A stretch of 64,000 nt of DNA from Trogon surrucura (GCA_020746105.1 CM036617.1:142704518-142768517), one strand, 5' to 3'; positions 34,531 through 48,379 are shown, counted from the first letter of the stretch. Notes: generated by a model from the sequence alone, not told the origin. A program made the numbers and translations.

Positions 34531-36552
34531 TAATTAAGTTAATGCCCTTGCCCCAGGACTATTCTGTGCTCAGAGTCCTGAAAAAACACATTTTCAATCA
34601 TATGGATATCACCAGCACCTGTGTAATTAGAATTGTGCAATTACAGGAGCATTGCAACAGACCTCAGGGTCATGAAAGGTGTGAGAAGGATTAATCCAAT
34701 GACTGAATATTTTTTGATCTTACACAAATAATGCAGATGCAGCCATAGATAGTGATTTGCCAATAGGATTTCAACGCTAAAGGGAATACCTGCAAAATCT
34801 TGCCCATACTTGATTATAAAGATCAAATTCGGTGGCTGATTTCTGTCCTTCAGGAGCAGGGTGGCAGTCAAATAAACAAAGTCACTACAGATGTTACAGT
34901 TCCTGCTAATCTCAACAGTAGTGAAGTTGCCGCAGGTCTTCGCCACATGGGCCACCCTACAGCCCCGTCACTGGTTACTACAGCTTTTACTAACCCGAGA
35001 CAGACTGAAAGGTGGGAAGTGACATGGTGTGGGACAACATGCCGTGCTGGTGGGCCATCTTACAGCTTGAGGGCTTGTGAGCAGCTCCAGCATGGCCTTT
35101 CTTTCTGCACAAGCCAAAGTGAGATGTGCAGCATGGACCTTTTCTGCAAGAAGACAAAACCTCTTCAAGGGGATTTTTGAACTGGAGTAAACTGCAACGC
35201 CAGTAAGATTTATCCATATGGGATCAGCCCACCATGGCCACAACTCTTTGGAGCAGGGACTAACCAGCACCGGAATGAGCCTGCATTGATTACATTTTAC
35301 AAGTTAAGATACTTTCAGTTAGCTGATATTTGGCACTGGTTCATCAACTCAGCTGCTGGCACAATCCTGTTTTCTTGTGTAGATAAGAACTTGGCCTCAC
35401 CCATTACAGACTGATTTGTTAGCTGGGAAAGGATCATTTATTGCTTTCACATCACTGCTTTAGTTATCCTTGAATAAACTGGCTACACAATGTAATAGTT
35501 GATAGTTTCAGTGTTTTCTTGATAACTGCATTCTATATACTTTCCTAGTTACATTAAATATATCCTTATTAACTTTAAAATATTTTTAAAAGTGGAAACT
35601 TGCGGTAATTTTTTTGTGCCACTTCCCAGAGAAGAAATAAATCTTGCAAGTATCTTTGTATGTAAGAATAAGCCTATCATAAACTAATTGATCCTCCTAT
35701 TGTCTTCCTGCTTGAGTTTGGGCAGCTTATCTGTTTACAGGCACCTCTGTTTCTGCAGGGGAAGGTTGGGAAGCGTGGGACTTTCAATAAAACATTTATG
35801 CACATGCTGAGTGGGGTGGAGTAGAAATGGATGCACACTGGGAACATTTTGATTCCAGAACTCTTAGAAAACTGTTAATAGGATGACGAAAGCTTGATCT
35901 CTTAGATCTGTTACACTCTGTTGGGTTATTTTGCAAGGTTTCCTCCTGTATGGCAATTATTAATTCCCATCAAAATACTTGTAAAATTTCCCTTGCCTGG
36001 ACAAAGAGAGTGATAACGGTCATTAAAAATATCTGCCTAGATACACTCTAGTCTCCCTTGGTATCTAAGATCTCTTACCCTGGTAGGTATGGCACAGGTT
36101 GTACTGAAGACCTGTGCCTTTCTTGAAAAGAGGTTAGAAGTCAGCTGAGGTGTCCTAGGGTATCTTGAATGACATTACAAACCATTGTTTCTGTGTAACC
36201 AAGTCCCACATACAGTTTTCCTGGGGTTTGTTTTATTTTTTATTTTTTAATAGCAGAATGAAAAATATTAAGTCTCTTCATTTCATTGTTGCAGGTACTT
36301 GTGTGTGTGTACATTTATAAACAACATTAGGGTAATGTACAGAAGCAGCAGCTCGATGGAAAATGATGGCAAACAACACAAGCTTGCCTGGTGATAGAGG
36401 AACTCACCATACCTCTTAACTGTTCATTTTCCAAGATCTGGAGTTTTTTAAATGTGAAAGTTTGTTTAGAATGTGTAATATCAAGAGCTAGGTGTTTGGA
36501 AAAGACTTAATGTTGAGGTGTAAATAATTGTTTGTTCTGGAAGGCACTAGTA

Positions 36553-36620
36553 ACATATATATGTATATAACTATATAATTTGATATATTTATATATATGT
36601 ACATTACATATATTTAAATA
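36553..36620. repeat. AT-rich dinucleotide-like stretch
   Basis: Imperfect TA-repeat blocks broken by single G or C bases (for example CATATATATGTATATAACTA). This is a decayed (AT)n microsatellite. Confidence 0.85.
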
Positions 36621-39600
36621 TGGCAGCTTATGAGCAGAATCAGCTGAGTTGCACTTCTCTTCTAGAAGAGGGAGTATGTGTAAGCCCAGGCTCAAAGTTT
36701 CTGTTAAATGTCATACCTAGGTAGTCAAGACAGGGAAAGCTATAGTACATAAATACAGAGATGAAGGGACTAAAAGAAGTAACACTTTCAGCTCATGCCC
36801 CTCTCTCCTCTGTGACTATGTAGGAAATCTCTGTTGTTATTTTCAGCTGCACACCACTGGGCATCATAAATCTGCAGCCAGGGCCAAAGGAGACTCCAGA
36901 GGTGCAGATCCTTGTCATCTGAGATACAGAAGCAACTTGAAGACCACTACTAATGCTGCATGACGTGCAACATGGTAACAACCATGTGCTTGTAGGGAGC
37001 CATGAACTACACAAAATACATAGGACTTGAGCATTTCTAGACGGAGTAGTGAGTGAAACTACTTCACGTTTTCTTCTGATTTTTAAGAAAAATTGTATTT
37101 AGAGACATATCTTGGCTTGGTACTTCTTCATTTTCCTTCGTCTGGAAGGAAAGCGCAGCTCAGCTATCTTTGCTGGAGTCTAAACAGGATCTAAAAAGAT
37201 GAATGGTCGATTTTCCAGGTGGGCTAGTGGTTTTCTATGTTCTCTCCCTACCTGGTACATTCACAGGAACTGGGCCAAGAAGCAGCATCCTGATGAAATC
37301 TGGCCCAGTGAAATCAAGGGAAAAAATTTGTAAGGTGGAGATATCAAAGGTAATCTGAAATTTTTTGAGCAATGAAAGGGTCTCCAAACTCAGGTATGCT
37401 GTGAAGTCTGACTTCATGCAGCTGTAAATGGAAGAAATAAAGAGTAGATGTACCCATCTGACAGAAGATGAGTTTGTTTTTGAAAGGTCTGACAGCTTCA
37501 TTTCTGCAAAGAGCAGAACTTATACAGTTATAAACACAGAAAAAAAAAGGCCTCTCAGTCCATTCTAGCCAAAGCCACATGTTTAGAACGCATTACAAGG
37601 AGTGTTAGACTCAACCAGTAATTATCTGGATCTAGACAATAAATAAATAACAATAACTTTAATTACAAATCTGTGCTAGAACTCATGGAATGAACAGAAA
37701 AATGATATCTGGAGCTAATTAATGCTCAAGAATTAACAAACGAAAGACAAAGAGAATGTGATCATCTTCAAATACTATGAGGAGTTAAACTGTGGTGTAT
37801 TCTTTAGGCAGCATTGAAAACAGTGACAAATTTAAACCAGTTTTCCCAGGAATCACAAGTTTTTTGAAGGGCATAAAAAATATGTATTGCATAAACATTC
37901 CTGATACCTAATTCCAAAGAGCCAGGTAGAGTGATTTAAAGTTGTTCAGTTTTCTTGCATCAGCAGAATTCTCATAAACATAGGCATGCCCAATACGTTG
38001 ACTGTGTGATTGCATATAAAACCACGACTGTCCTTGTGCTCCAAGTCTGTAAACAAGAGTTATATAAATGGCACAATTTCATGCAATGTTTTATCTGAAG
38101 CAGCTGGCAGCTGTGCACTTACCCACACCAGCGCATCTATCAACAACTCTAAGCCTTTTCAAATCCAAGACTTGCATTACAGAAAACACAACTATTTTAA
38201 ACCTAAAATTATCTTTGTCTTCTCAGCCGTGTCCTTGGATTGGTCTGACCAAGTGTTGGCCCTATGTCTTGTACTGTACAGTGTACTAGCAGGCATCATC
38301 ATGACAGCACAGCTATCAAAAGGCATTGACCAAGTCAGGTAGCGCTTTTCAACAGCTTGTGGCTCTCTCTCAGCACCAAATGTGGCTCTGGTGAGAGGCA
38401 TTCGACCGACACCTTGCCTCTCTTCCTCCACGGAACAGGGAGTGAAGAGGCAGAGGTTGCATCTGCCCGCAGTCTAATCTGTACCATCTCCGAAAATTAC
38501 AATGCCCAGAGGTCACCCAAGCCTCAGGAAAGCCTATCCCCAATGTCAGTAACTCCTGGTTTGGTCTGCACTCGCTCACTTGTGGATCCCTGATGCTGGA
38601 GAGAGCAACACAGGTGCCAGTTGTGAAGGTGGTTTTCATGCCGACCTGCAGACATGGGCCCAACAGGAACTCGAGCGAGGGTGTGAATACTTCATAATTC
38701 ATTTCAGATGCGCTACTCTAGACCATTGCTTTTCCATAGTCTTAATTTGACAACTAAAAGGTACTGGTGCTTGAAGGTTTGTTGATTCATTTTCAAATAC
38801 TCCAAACATGCACTATGCTTTTTCTTTCCCTCTTGTTTTTGTTCTTACTCTGTGACTCATGGTTGCAGCTAATTTCTTAGTGAAGACAAGCCCAAATATT
38901 ACAGATTGCTGTAATGTTAATACTGGTTCCATTGTGAATGCCTAAAGTTACTAATAAAAAATTCTAAGCCAAGTAATAAAATATTGTTTAATTTGAGTAA
39001 TCTAAAACTAAGCTCAAAATACAGAAAAAGGAGATTCCTCTCTTTCCTCCATAAAACTGTTACACATTTGTATTATCAAGGCAGATAAAGGGAACATACT
39101 TCACTCCCTATGTCTTTACTCCAGCAGGTCTTCTTTGCTCTTAGGGAGGAAATACAAGTGAACATTTACTACCAGCCAAATCCAGCCATGAGGCAGCACA
39201 ACAAACTCTGTTTTGTACTGCTGTTTCAGCATAAATTTATCTGTTTAAAAAGTTTAAGTGGAGCTTGCAACAGGGCAAGAAATGTGAAAAAACTAATGAT
39301 AAAAATGAAAAAGAAGAAGTTTTTTGTAATTAAAAAAAAAGCAAATTCAATTTCCAACAGCCAACATCCCAACTGTCAAATTTGTGGATGACAAAACCAG
39401 AAAAAAGGTTTCTCTGCAGAATTTTAACAAACGTCAACAACAGCTAATGTAAAAATATCTATTTTTGTAAAGAGAAGCAAATAAAACATAGAAGAACTGG
39501 TTGTTCGTTAGAAATATTTCATAAGCTGTTCTTCAGACCCTGTGTGTGTCTCATTTTCATCTCTGTTAGAAACTTAAAAAGGAAAGAGGAAGAGAGCACC

Positions 39601-40898
39601 GTGAAGTTTCAGAGAATTGAAACAAAACAATCTTAGTGACAGCTCAGGCTGTGTGATAATTGTGCACGTAGTGCACGGCCTATCTTTTTTTCCCCAAAAC
39701 AAAATCAACGCATAACAGAAGAAGAGACAAGGCCAGTGCTGGAAAAAGCCTAGAAGTAGCAGTCATACAAAACTTAAGATCTTCCCTGAATTTTGCTATT
39801 TTTCCTTGCATGGCTAAAGCCACAGCTGGTGTAAATCACCTCCTCAGGGAAGAGCCATTACCAGAGTGTACTTAAGCCTCATGGCAGAGTTGAGCTCTTG
39901 CAGCAGAAAAAAGTCAAATTTGTATAAAGCTCATTTCACAACTCATTCTACCACAGATTTCCAGTTTACTAAGTCAACTAATCTTTCTGTACCTTGGTTT
40001 TCCCTTCAAATATGCAAAGGATATTATATACATTATTATATATTAGCTCCTAGAAGTAAAGCCAGGAAAAGCATGTCTGTAAGATTTCTGACACTACCTA
40101 ATTCTGAGACTTGCATAAATCACCAGGATGACTGACTAGAAATAGGCCTTGGAGAGGGCTTTCCTCCTCAGGCAGAATTGCCATTTGCACAGCACAGTCT
40201 TAGCATGCCTCCTTTTCTTTGGGGCTTTGCATTGTTGGGCTATCACATTCCCAGTCCTGGCTCTTTTCCATAATAGAAATAGTTGATAATGCATAATTTG
40301 CAAAAGGACATCATGGTTTAGCCTTCCTGTTTACTGGATCCAGTGTTTGGCAAGCAGAAAGATCTGAAGGTGAGGATCTCTGGATTGTGTGAATACACAC
40401 ACACGCGCCGAAAGGAGAAGGGGCTTCGGAAAACATCAGCTCTTGGGAGTAACTTCTGGAAAGATTTCAAGGACTTGGAATCTGTCATGATTAAAACCAG
40501 TTGTTTTCTTCCTTATCTTCTGTCAAACTTGAGAAGTGTAATGACAGCTCTTAAAGATCGCACTCTCCAAGGATTGGGAATGCTCAGAGTGGCACGTGAG
40601 CCAAAGAGAGTGAGGGAGATAAAAAAAAAAATCAGGGGTGAAAGTTCCCTTCTGCATATCACAGAAATGTGGACATGCTTAACTTTGCCTCCCAACTAAT
40701 GTTATAAAAACGTATCATCCTCAAACGCATTTGGCTTCAGAGTGAAAATGTAAAAGGCATCTATTGATATTAATATCACAAACATTTGCGCTGAGCTTCA
40801 AATTGAAAATTTTTGGCTCATACAGTGAAATGTCAGCTTAGAAAATAAGAGCACTCTGTTGTGGTAGCCTTTGATTGTCATATGTGCATACGCATCGT

Positions 40899-40925
40899 GC
40901 GCGCACACACACACACACACACACA
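40899..40925 (+). repeat. (GC)3(AC)n microsatellite
   Basis: A short alternating GCGCGC leads directly into eleven CA units (40904-40925), followed by GAGAG. The alternating purine-pyrimidine run can adopt Z-DNA. It is likely polymorphic. Confidence 0.95.
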
Positions 40926-41194
40926 GAGAGAAAGCTGTTTAGCGACTGCCTCCAAAACAGGGTCTTTGGAAAGGTTACCGCTCCACCATATGTAGGACTT
41001 TGATTTATAGTTATATTTTTCACAGCATGACACACATTGTTGGTGAACTGAGGCTGTGATAAAATCATAGAGGTGTAAAGTTTCACTGGCTGGATGGTAA
41101 CAAGCGAGTCAGAGAGAGTGTAATGGGAGTCGAGAGCTGCTCTCCAAATGAATGAACTTGTATTGTGGATCTGGTTACAGCCGGCACACTGCCC

Positions 41195-41282
41195 TAATCC
41201 ATCAACAGCAAGTTCACTTACAAACCAGCCTTTGTTTTTAATCCATGAGCCTTTGGGGATTCACTATAATCAAATGACCAAT
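41195..41282. promoter_or_regulatory. Motif cluster: two TAATCC sites plus CCAAT
   Basis: TAATCC, the core of OTX/CRX (bicoid-class) homeodomain sites, occurs at 41195-41200 and again at 41239-41244. The second copy is preceded by TTTGTTTTT, a forkhead/SOX-like word. An NF-Y type CCAAT within GACCAATCAGAGG lies at 41278-41282. No TATA box or start site at a fitting distance is evident, so an enhancer is more likely than a promoter. These motifs are short and may be fortuitous. Confidence 0.25.
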
Positions 41283-41808
41283 CAGAGGAACACATAAGAG
41301 GAAAAAAAAGACTGCTACAGTGAAGTTTACTCTCAGCCACAAACTCTCCCTCAACTCCCCCTCCCTCTCACCCCCACCCCTCGAGGTAATGCAGATAACA
41401 ATATAATGCACAGCATTAAGCCTACAGGCATTAAAAACTCCATGAGCTGAAAGTTAAGGCATGGCAAAACAGATCTCATTACTTTCTGGGGGTGCTTCTT
41501 CAAGGCCCAAGCAGGTTTTGATTTCAAACCACGTGTGCTCGTGGCACGGACACAGATTACTGATGGAAGACAGCCATGGGGATTGCGATTGCTACAGCTC
41601 AGTTGGACTTTTCTACTCTTTTGAACGAATGAGAAGAACATCCTGGACTTTGCAATTAAAATGTGTCAAGCTGAAATAACGTGTATTCCTTGGCAAGGGA
41701 ACAATATTAAGCCTTGGGGTGTGTCTATGTATACATAAACAAATATTTTTATTTTAAAATGTGTATGCGTGTGTTTTAATCTTTCTCAGTTTAGCATAAA
41801 GTATAAAG

Positions 41809-41826
41809 AGTAACCTTTAGGTTACT
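41809..41826. repeat. Short palindrome, 8-bp arms
   Basis: AGTAACCT and its reverse complement AGGTTACT are separated by TT. It is probably fortuitous. Confidence 0.8.
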
Positions 41827-42761
41827 TTTCCTTGCAGAAGACTAGGCCAAACATCCACCACTGCCCAACAGCCTACATTAGGATGGCAGACACATCCATA
41901 GAGACGGAACTCATGTTCCTATGTAAGGATGATAATATTTTATTTTCTACTCCAACACAATAACTCCGGGCTACCTGGGTCACCCCATCTACCTACTGTC
42001 CCCTGAAGTCCCTCAAGATGGACCCATAAGAAGAGGATGTGCAGCACAACTTACTCAATGCCATATGGCTGAACTCCTCAACGTGCATGTGTGTGCGTGC
42101 GGTAGAGGGGGGGCATGGGGGTGGCAGGGGGAAGGTGGCAAGATGCGCACACCATGCCGTTAAAGGAGTGACAGATGGTGATGAAAGTGCCATAAAACCA
42201 CAAGCACTGACAGCTCACGGCTGCGTCTGAAGCAGCTGCTGAGGTATCACGTTGTAAACAGCCCCCCATTGGGGCAGCCCCCTTGCAGTGCCTATCACAG
42301 AAACTGTCATCTCTCGCAAACATCGCCCTGTCCTGACACAAGCCCACCTTACCCGTGTCTCCCTCTGGCAGGGGATGCCACGGGGTGTATGGCGGGTGAA
42401 GGAGAATGTGAGAGGCTTATGGTGGGACTGGAAGAAACCCTTTTGCACACTGGGCAACTCAAGATGTGGGCAAAAATGGAGAGACAGCCACAAAGTCCCT
42501 CATGCCAGAGCACGGACAGGATGTTGGTGCTACTGAGCAGTCAGTACATGTTCTGTGGTACTTCTCCCCAGCCTGGTCTCCCAGCTGCACAACCTGACTC
42601 CATGTGTGGGAAGGTCTCATACCCAAGAGTATGGCCAGCTCCTTCTTAGTGATGAACCAGCTGAACAATGTGAGTTCTCATCCTTCAGGTCTGCCCCAGC
42701 CTCCTTTAAAGACTTCCATCAGACCTTTTGTAACCTCTCTTTACATCTTGTTCCCATCAGG

Positions 42762-43186
42762 CTAAGGAGAGAAACATAACGTATTACGAGGAACGCTGAG
42801 GGATCTGAGGCTGTTTAGCCTGGAGGAGAGGAGATTGAGGGGAGACCTTATTGCTCTCCACAAATCCCTGAAAGGAGGCTGTAGATAGGTAGAGGTTGGT
42901 CTGTTCTCCCTAGTGGTGAGTGACAGGACAGGGGAAATAGCCTTACTTTGTGCCAGGGAAGGTTCAGGTTGGGTATTAGGAAGAATTTCCTTACTGAGAG
43001 GGTTGTCAGGCATTGGAACAGCCTGCCCAGAGAGGTGGTTGAGTCGCCATCCCTGGAGGTGTTTAAGAGAAGGGTAGATGTTGCATTGAAGGACATGGTT
43101 TAGTGGTGTTCGTAGGGCTAGGAAAAGGTTGGACTCGATGATCTTGAAGGTCTCTTCCAGCTGAAACTGTACAGTGTACAGTGATT
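42762..43186 (+). mobile_element. CR1 LINE 3' fragment, decayed
   Basis: About 420 bases match the CR1 3' region. They include GAGGCTGTTTAGCCTGGAGG and GGGAGACCTTATTGCTCTCC. The next words are GTGAGTGACAGGACAGG, GGGTATTAGGAAGAATTTCC and CATTGGAACAGCCTGCCCAG. The tail reads GGTTGGACTCGATGATCTTG then TCTCTTCCAGCTGAA. The coding frame is broken many times, so no protein survives. The terminal octamers are hard to recognise. The element lies in plus orientation and is more diverged than the 13.3-kb copy. Open frames on its minus strand (42762-43096) are shadows. Confidence 0.92.
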
Positions 43187-45340
43187 TCCTCTACATCAAA
43201 ATGCTGGCCAGAAACACTGAAACAAGCTCTCTGCTCCTAGGGAGGGAACTCTTCCTTTAACCCAAAAGAAAGCTGAGATACAGCAGCCTTTTCTCAGGAA
43301 AAACAATAATGGAGACCAATGCTGCTGGAAGCTCATCTTAAAAGTCTTTTTCTCACCTTTTTAAAAAATATATATATGCATACACACACTCGAGCAGAGT
43401 GACTGTGACAGCACAAAATTTCTGCTGAAATTCCTGAGTCCCACTTCACTCACCCACTCAGCTTTGGTGGAAATGGTGAGCTTTGATGCACAGAGGGACA
43501 TAGAAAGGGGGCAGATCAGTGTTTGATCTTTCGATACTCTTCATACAGCTGCTGTCAAGGTAGGGAGCTAGCAGATATATCTAAGAGCGTTTTGGATGAC
43601 TCCTTTCAGAGCAACCTCAGAGACCGGCTGGTGTGAGGACACTCCTTTTGCTCCTGACAGAGCCCTGTGGCACAGTCCCATTCTGCTGATACCGTTGTCG
43701 GGGGTGGGGGGCATCTCTGTGGGCTGCAGTCCTGAGAGGACACGTCCCTCTAGGTTTAGTGGGTATCAAACCAAGCTGTGTCCAGTTTTGTCAAACCAAA
43801 CACAATCTCTAGGCTCCCCAGCATCTGTCAGAGAAAGGGAAGCATTCAAAGGATCTGGTGTGTCTATATGTTTGGGTTTTTTTTCTGACTGCTTAACACT
43901 AGAACAATACACAGCCGCAGGGTTTTACTTAACTCACCGAAGTATCTACACACTCAATACAGGACAGCTGGCCAGGGCTGCTGGCCTGGGAAACCTGCCC
44001 TCTTCCCTGACATATAGACATCAGCAGTCTTGTGCTCCTTCTAGGTTAAATCCTGCTCTGTGGGATCTACCTAGGAATGCTCCTGTGAAGAAATGAGGTA
44101 GTTGTCTAACGTGGTGCTGCTTGTTGGACTAAACATAGATCATGGGAGTACTTTAGGGCTATTTCATATCACTGTGAGCCTCCCACAAGTAGAAGTGTCG
44201 GGGGTATTAGTTTAAGGATTATGAGAGCATCCCAACTCTAATTAAATCTGCATAACTTGAAGCACTTAGGTGTCTAATTTGCTTTGTTTCCAGTGAGGGG
44301 AGGAGATGGGAGAGTCATCTCTAATATATGGCTTGAGATGCCTGCAGCAGGTGCCCCTTGCTAACCCAGCTTCACCTCTGTGGAAGACAGACACATAGAG
44401 AGTGTCAGCTTATCTCTATGCACTAGGAAAGATGCATAGCTTCTCTAGTGTGGAAATACTGTACAACGAGCAGCACAGCCTGTCAGAAAAATTTAGCTGG
44501 ATCACTTGTCATATGTAATGCTCTGTTCTCACCCAAATAAAAACTTAAAAATATGCTGACTTCAAAATGTATAGTAAAATATTACATTTTAAAAATACAT
44601 ATTTTTTTTAATTTCAGGAAGCAATTTTTTACCAGTTGGGTTTTCATTTTTATTTTATATTCTTTTATGACATAGTGGGAAAAACTTAGTAATAACATAT
44701 CATTAAAATAGTTCAACAAGTTCATTTTAAGGTTTTTCTTCTGAAGTAAGCTTTAGTACGTAATGCTGAGCAAAACGTCTTGTCTCTTTTTCTTGACCCA
44801 TTTGGTAGAAAAAATAGGCTTGAGACATTAGACCAAAGTACAACTTTGGGGTGAGGGAACCAGTCAGGGAATACCTGCTGATATATTTTAACGCACAATT
44901 TTAATTTACCTCACTCCCTGCTTCCTACTCCACTTCTCACCCATGCTGGAACTCTTGAACACTCCCTTCACCCTGGTGTGTCCTTCCTTTCCTTATGTTT
45001 ACCTCATCTGGACTCTGTGCAGATTAGCAATTTATTCCAGCTTCCCTTTGAAGGGAACTCAACACGGCAATCCCGAAGTTATTTTCCATTCGTACCAGAA
45101 GCAACTTAGCTGCGGCAAAGCCCTGTCCAAGGCGCGCTGTCATTTTTAGCAGCACCAATGAGCCCACGCAAATCTCCATGTGGCTGTTCCTTAGAAAGCA
45201 TCCAGTATTTGGACTTGCTCCTTCAAAGCCACTTTCATTGTGTGTCAGTCTGCCAAAAGACATACCCATGGTCTCTTCACCACTGAGTCTCCTGCAATCT
45301 GTGTCTCCCGTTTCTTCTATTTCCATGTCTTTGTTTGGAC

Positions 45341-45523
45341 AAAGGTTTTCAAACTTTGCCAATATAGGGACCACAATTTTTGTTTTATTTTTTTGGGGGT
45401 ATGGGTGTGGACTTCTGTGTAAAGAACTTAAGCTTCCTGAATACATACTTGGTATTCACCACCAGCTTCTGTGGCCACCTTATAAGTAATCTATGGAGTC
45501 ACAGATCACAAGCTGAAAACCAC
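45341..45523. mobile_element. hAT/Charlie-like MITE relic
   Basis: The left end reads CAAAGGTTTTCAAACTTTGCC, and the right end reads CAAGCTGAAAACCACTG, whose complement is CAGTGGTTTTCAGCTTG. The two ends are therefore imperfect terminal inverted repeats of the hAT/Charlie form. The interior keeps GGACCACAATTTTTG near the left end and the right-side words GTGGCCACC and GAGTCACAGATCACAAG, typical of such non-coding elements. At about 183 bases it cannot encode a transposase. An 8-base target duplication is not clear (TGTTTGGA versus TTCTGTGA), in keeping with great age. Confidence 0.6.
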
Positions 45524-48353
45524 TGTTCTGTGATACTTAGATACTTACATCTATACATAGTTATGGAAATGATGCTTATCTAGGAAAACATAATCAGGCT
45601 GTAACGTTAAAAAATATTCATGACTTTCAACATCTCTTCTCCTGAACCATGGTGTCAGTAGAAGAGTGGTTTCCTCAAAATAAATATAAGAGAAAGCTCT
45701 TATAACTGCTGAGGAAAATTTCCAGCATGAACTCTGCACACTTCAATACCAGAAGACTTTGTAGAAAGCAGCCTAATTCTTCTCCTCTTTCCCCTCACCC
45801 AGTCTCCTCTAAACATGTTCATTTTCAAGTGTCATGATTTTGTAGTGGGTTAAGCTTTACAACAGTGAATGAGAAAGGAGAAAAAAGTTTCAGTGTCACC
45901 ATCACCATCAGGATATTGCAAATGGTCTGTCATCTGCTGGAAAATGAGACTTAAGCTACATGGTGGCAATGAAAAGACACAGCTATGGTGACAGTGCAGG
46001 CAGACATAAATTCTTCAAGTGCTTCCTGTCATGAATCCAGACGTCTGCCACAAAAACACTGAAAACTGATTTAGAATCTTAAAGGACACATGAGTATGCT
46101 ACTAGAGCCTTGGACTTAGAAATGGATTTATAAATTCCCCATAGACATTTGGGTTTTTTTCACTGAATTAATTTTTCATTTTATTGAATTTTCTGGTTAT
46201 ATTGTACTGTATGCTTGTTCATCATCTGAACGTGGATAAGATAGATTGATAAAAACCAGAAATATTTGACTTATGGTTAAGTACCATGACCAAGCCTTAC
46301 TGAGATCTGGTAATTACACAAACCTCTGCTTCCTTGCACATAGGAACCAAGCCTTAACTTGACAAAGAATTAGTATTTTCTTAAGGTAAGAAAGATGAAA
46401 TCAGATAGTGTTGTTTTATCACCTTGTTATTGATAAACATGGACTGCTAGAATGTTTTAACAGTGATCCAGCCCAGCAATCCTTTACTCATACAGGCTCT
46501 GTGTATAAGCTTCGGCCCTTAAACGGTTGAACTATTCTTAGCCTTATGTGGTGAATACCCAGGAATGTTCATGGGCAAAATCTTAAGGACAGAAGATGGC
46601 CCTAACGGCACTTGGCAAAAGGAGATGGGATTTAGTGAAAATTTGCTTTGATGCTGCTGACTTGTAACTACTGCCTTCTGATGCTGCCCCAACATATAAC
46701 ATTAGCATTAAACTTGCATTCCAGATGAATGACAGGGAATGAAAAGCAGAAGGCACTTCAGTTAAAGCGTACGGAACTAGATCCAAGCACAGAATTTGGC
46801 CAGGTTTAAAACCAGGCTCAATCTCTTTAGCTGGGAATTCCCTGAGAAACTCTCTAGCCACTTGTTAAACAATATCCTTCCTCTTTAATTGCTTTATAGG
46901 AAACACAATGTACCTGGTCCAAGTGCTATTTGTGGCTGGCATAATTACCATTGGATGCCACAGAGATGCTTTAGAGCTGCAACCATATTATACAGACATC
47001 TGACCTGAAGGATTCTTCTTTCAAATATCCTCAGTGAACACAGTAATCCTCTATAAATCTTGCCCTACATTTGTTATCACCAAAGAAAGAGAGAAGCATT
47101 GTCAAGAAAAATAATTACACTATTTAATTAAAAAAAAAGACTTCTACAGCTATCCTAAAAAAAAAAAATCCAATGTTGCATTACGGTGTAAAGCAAAGCC
47201 ACATGTAAATAATTACTGCAACCACATGTTAATTTGTATTGCTTAACAGTTATAAAAAGTGACTAAACTGAAATTGCATATGAATGTGTTTTAGGAATGG
47301 ATGGCAGGTATTTATGCACTGTTGTAGAGCTTTGTGACTATCAGACTGTATATTTCTAATAGAATATTATTTGTTTCACGCTAAGAATGAGCCTTTCCTG
47401 AACTTGCTTTTAAATCATTGTAATTACCACTGCACTAAGTTAAACAATGCCTTTTGCAAGGAAGAGATGAAGAATGACTCAGTCTGTGTATGAGGGAGAT
47501 ACCTGACCTATCAATTTTGCTGCCTTTCTGGGCTGGAACAGAGCAGCTATTAAAATAACACCACATAAATATGTGATACTTTGAGAGCAGGATCTCAGGA
47601 CTCCCCCCTCAAACAAACTTAACCTACTAAGCAAAATCACCTCATCCATTTAAAGAGAAAGGGAAGGTAGGCTGCGTTTTTGTCTTGTCATCAGACTGTA
47701 AGAACCAGCAACCACCACTGCTGGGAGGCGCAATGAGTGGTCTTCAGTAATCACAGCTGACGGGGTTCCTCGTTTTACATCTCCCTCGCCCCAGAGCACC
47801 ACGTAAGGGTGTTGACTTAGGCGTGACACAGAGGGAATAGTGCCATCTACTGAAATAATTATTTTTAGCACTCTCATTTCTTGACCTGGGCTCTTTTCAG
47901 CTAAGGTCTAAAGCCACTGCAGCACCAATATGGTATTCATCACATTAAATAGCTCCTCTTCCTCTCTAGTTTTTCAGGATCCGAAAATAGCGTTGCAAAA
48001 ACCCCACAAGCCCAGCCTCCAGAGCACCCCAAACCAACCAATTGTCTACCATCGAACTATACTATTCTAAAGCTATTAATTCGAGAAATGAAACCTTGAC
48101 ATGTGTCTTTAAGCCTAGGGAGAGTTTGAAGCTAGATCAGAATTTTAGATCTTCTCTGATTCTGTTTGCATAAAGAAATACAAAAGTATTTTAGTGAGAG
48201 CAAGTTCACTCTGTGACTTTCTTCCAGACTAACTCACTTAGTGTTGGACCAATTGCCTTGAAGTGCAAATTTGAAATTAGTTATGACAGGGACTGGAGAT
48301 ATCTTTAAAAATCCAGACTTAAAAAGCTGAGGTTACCTTTTAACACCTGTCTC

Positions 48354-48379
48354 TTTTTTTTTTTTTTTTTTTTTTTTTT
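48354..48379 (+). repeat. Poly(T) run of 26
   Basis: Twenty-six T bases follow CTGTCTC and precede CCCCATTAGG. There is no retroposed body recognisable on the right side. The pyrimidine run plus TTAG also resembles a splice acceptor. Confidence 0.95.

Larger units (their letters stand above)
34531..42761. other. Unique non-coding DNA, about 8 kb
   Basis: No gene recognised. Open frames reach about 126 codons (34800-35180, and both strands near 42.3-42.6 kb) but lack domains and overlap frames on the other strand. An AT-rich microsatellite, a CA repeat and a motif cluster are listed separately. The region from about 42060 to 42640 is GC-richer. Confidence 0.55.

Noticed and set aside
41278..41300. 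CCAAT followed by a CATAAGAGG TATA-like word as a core promoter
   Set aside because: The spacing is far too short for a standard CCAAT-TATA promoter, and no initiator or CpG context follows.
42762..43096. Minus-strand open frames of about 80 codons
   Set aside because: They are antisense to the CR1 fragment at 42762-43186.
43596..44096. 166-codon plus-strand open frame
   Set aside because: No domain or family resemblance and no splice context; the region is moderately GC-rich, so such a frame is plausible by chance.
45024..45446. 140-codon minus-strand open frame
   Set aside because: It runs into the hAT-like relic and shows no domain; chance is the simplest explanation.
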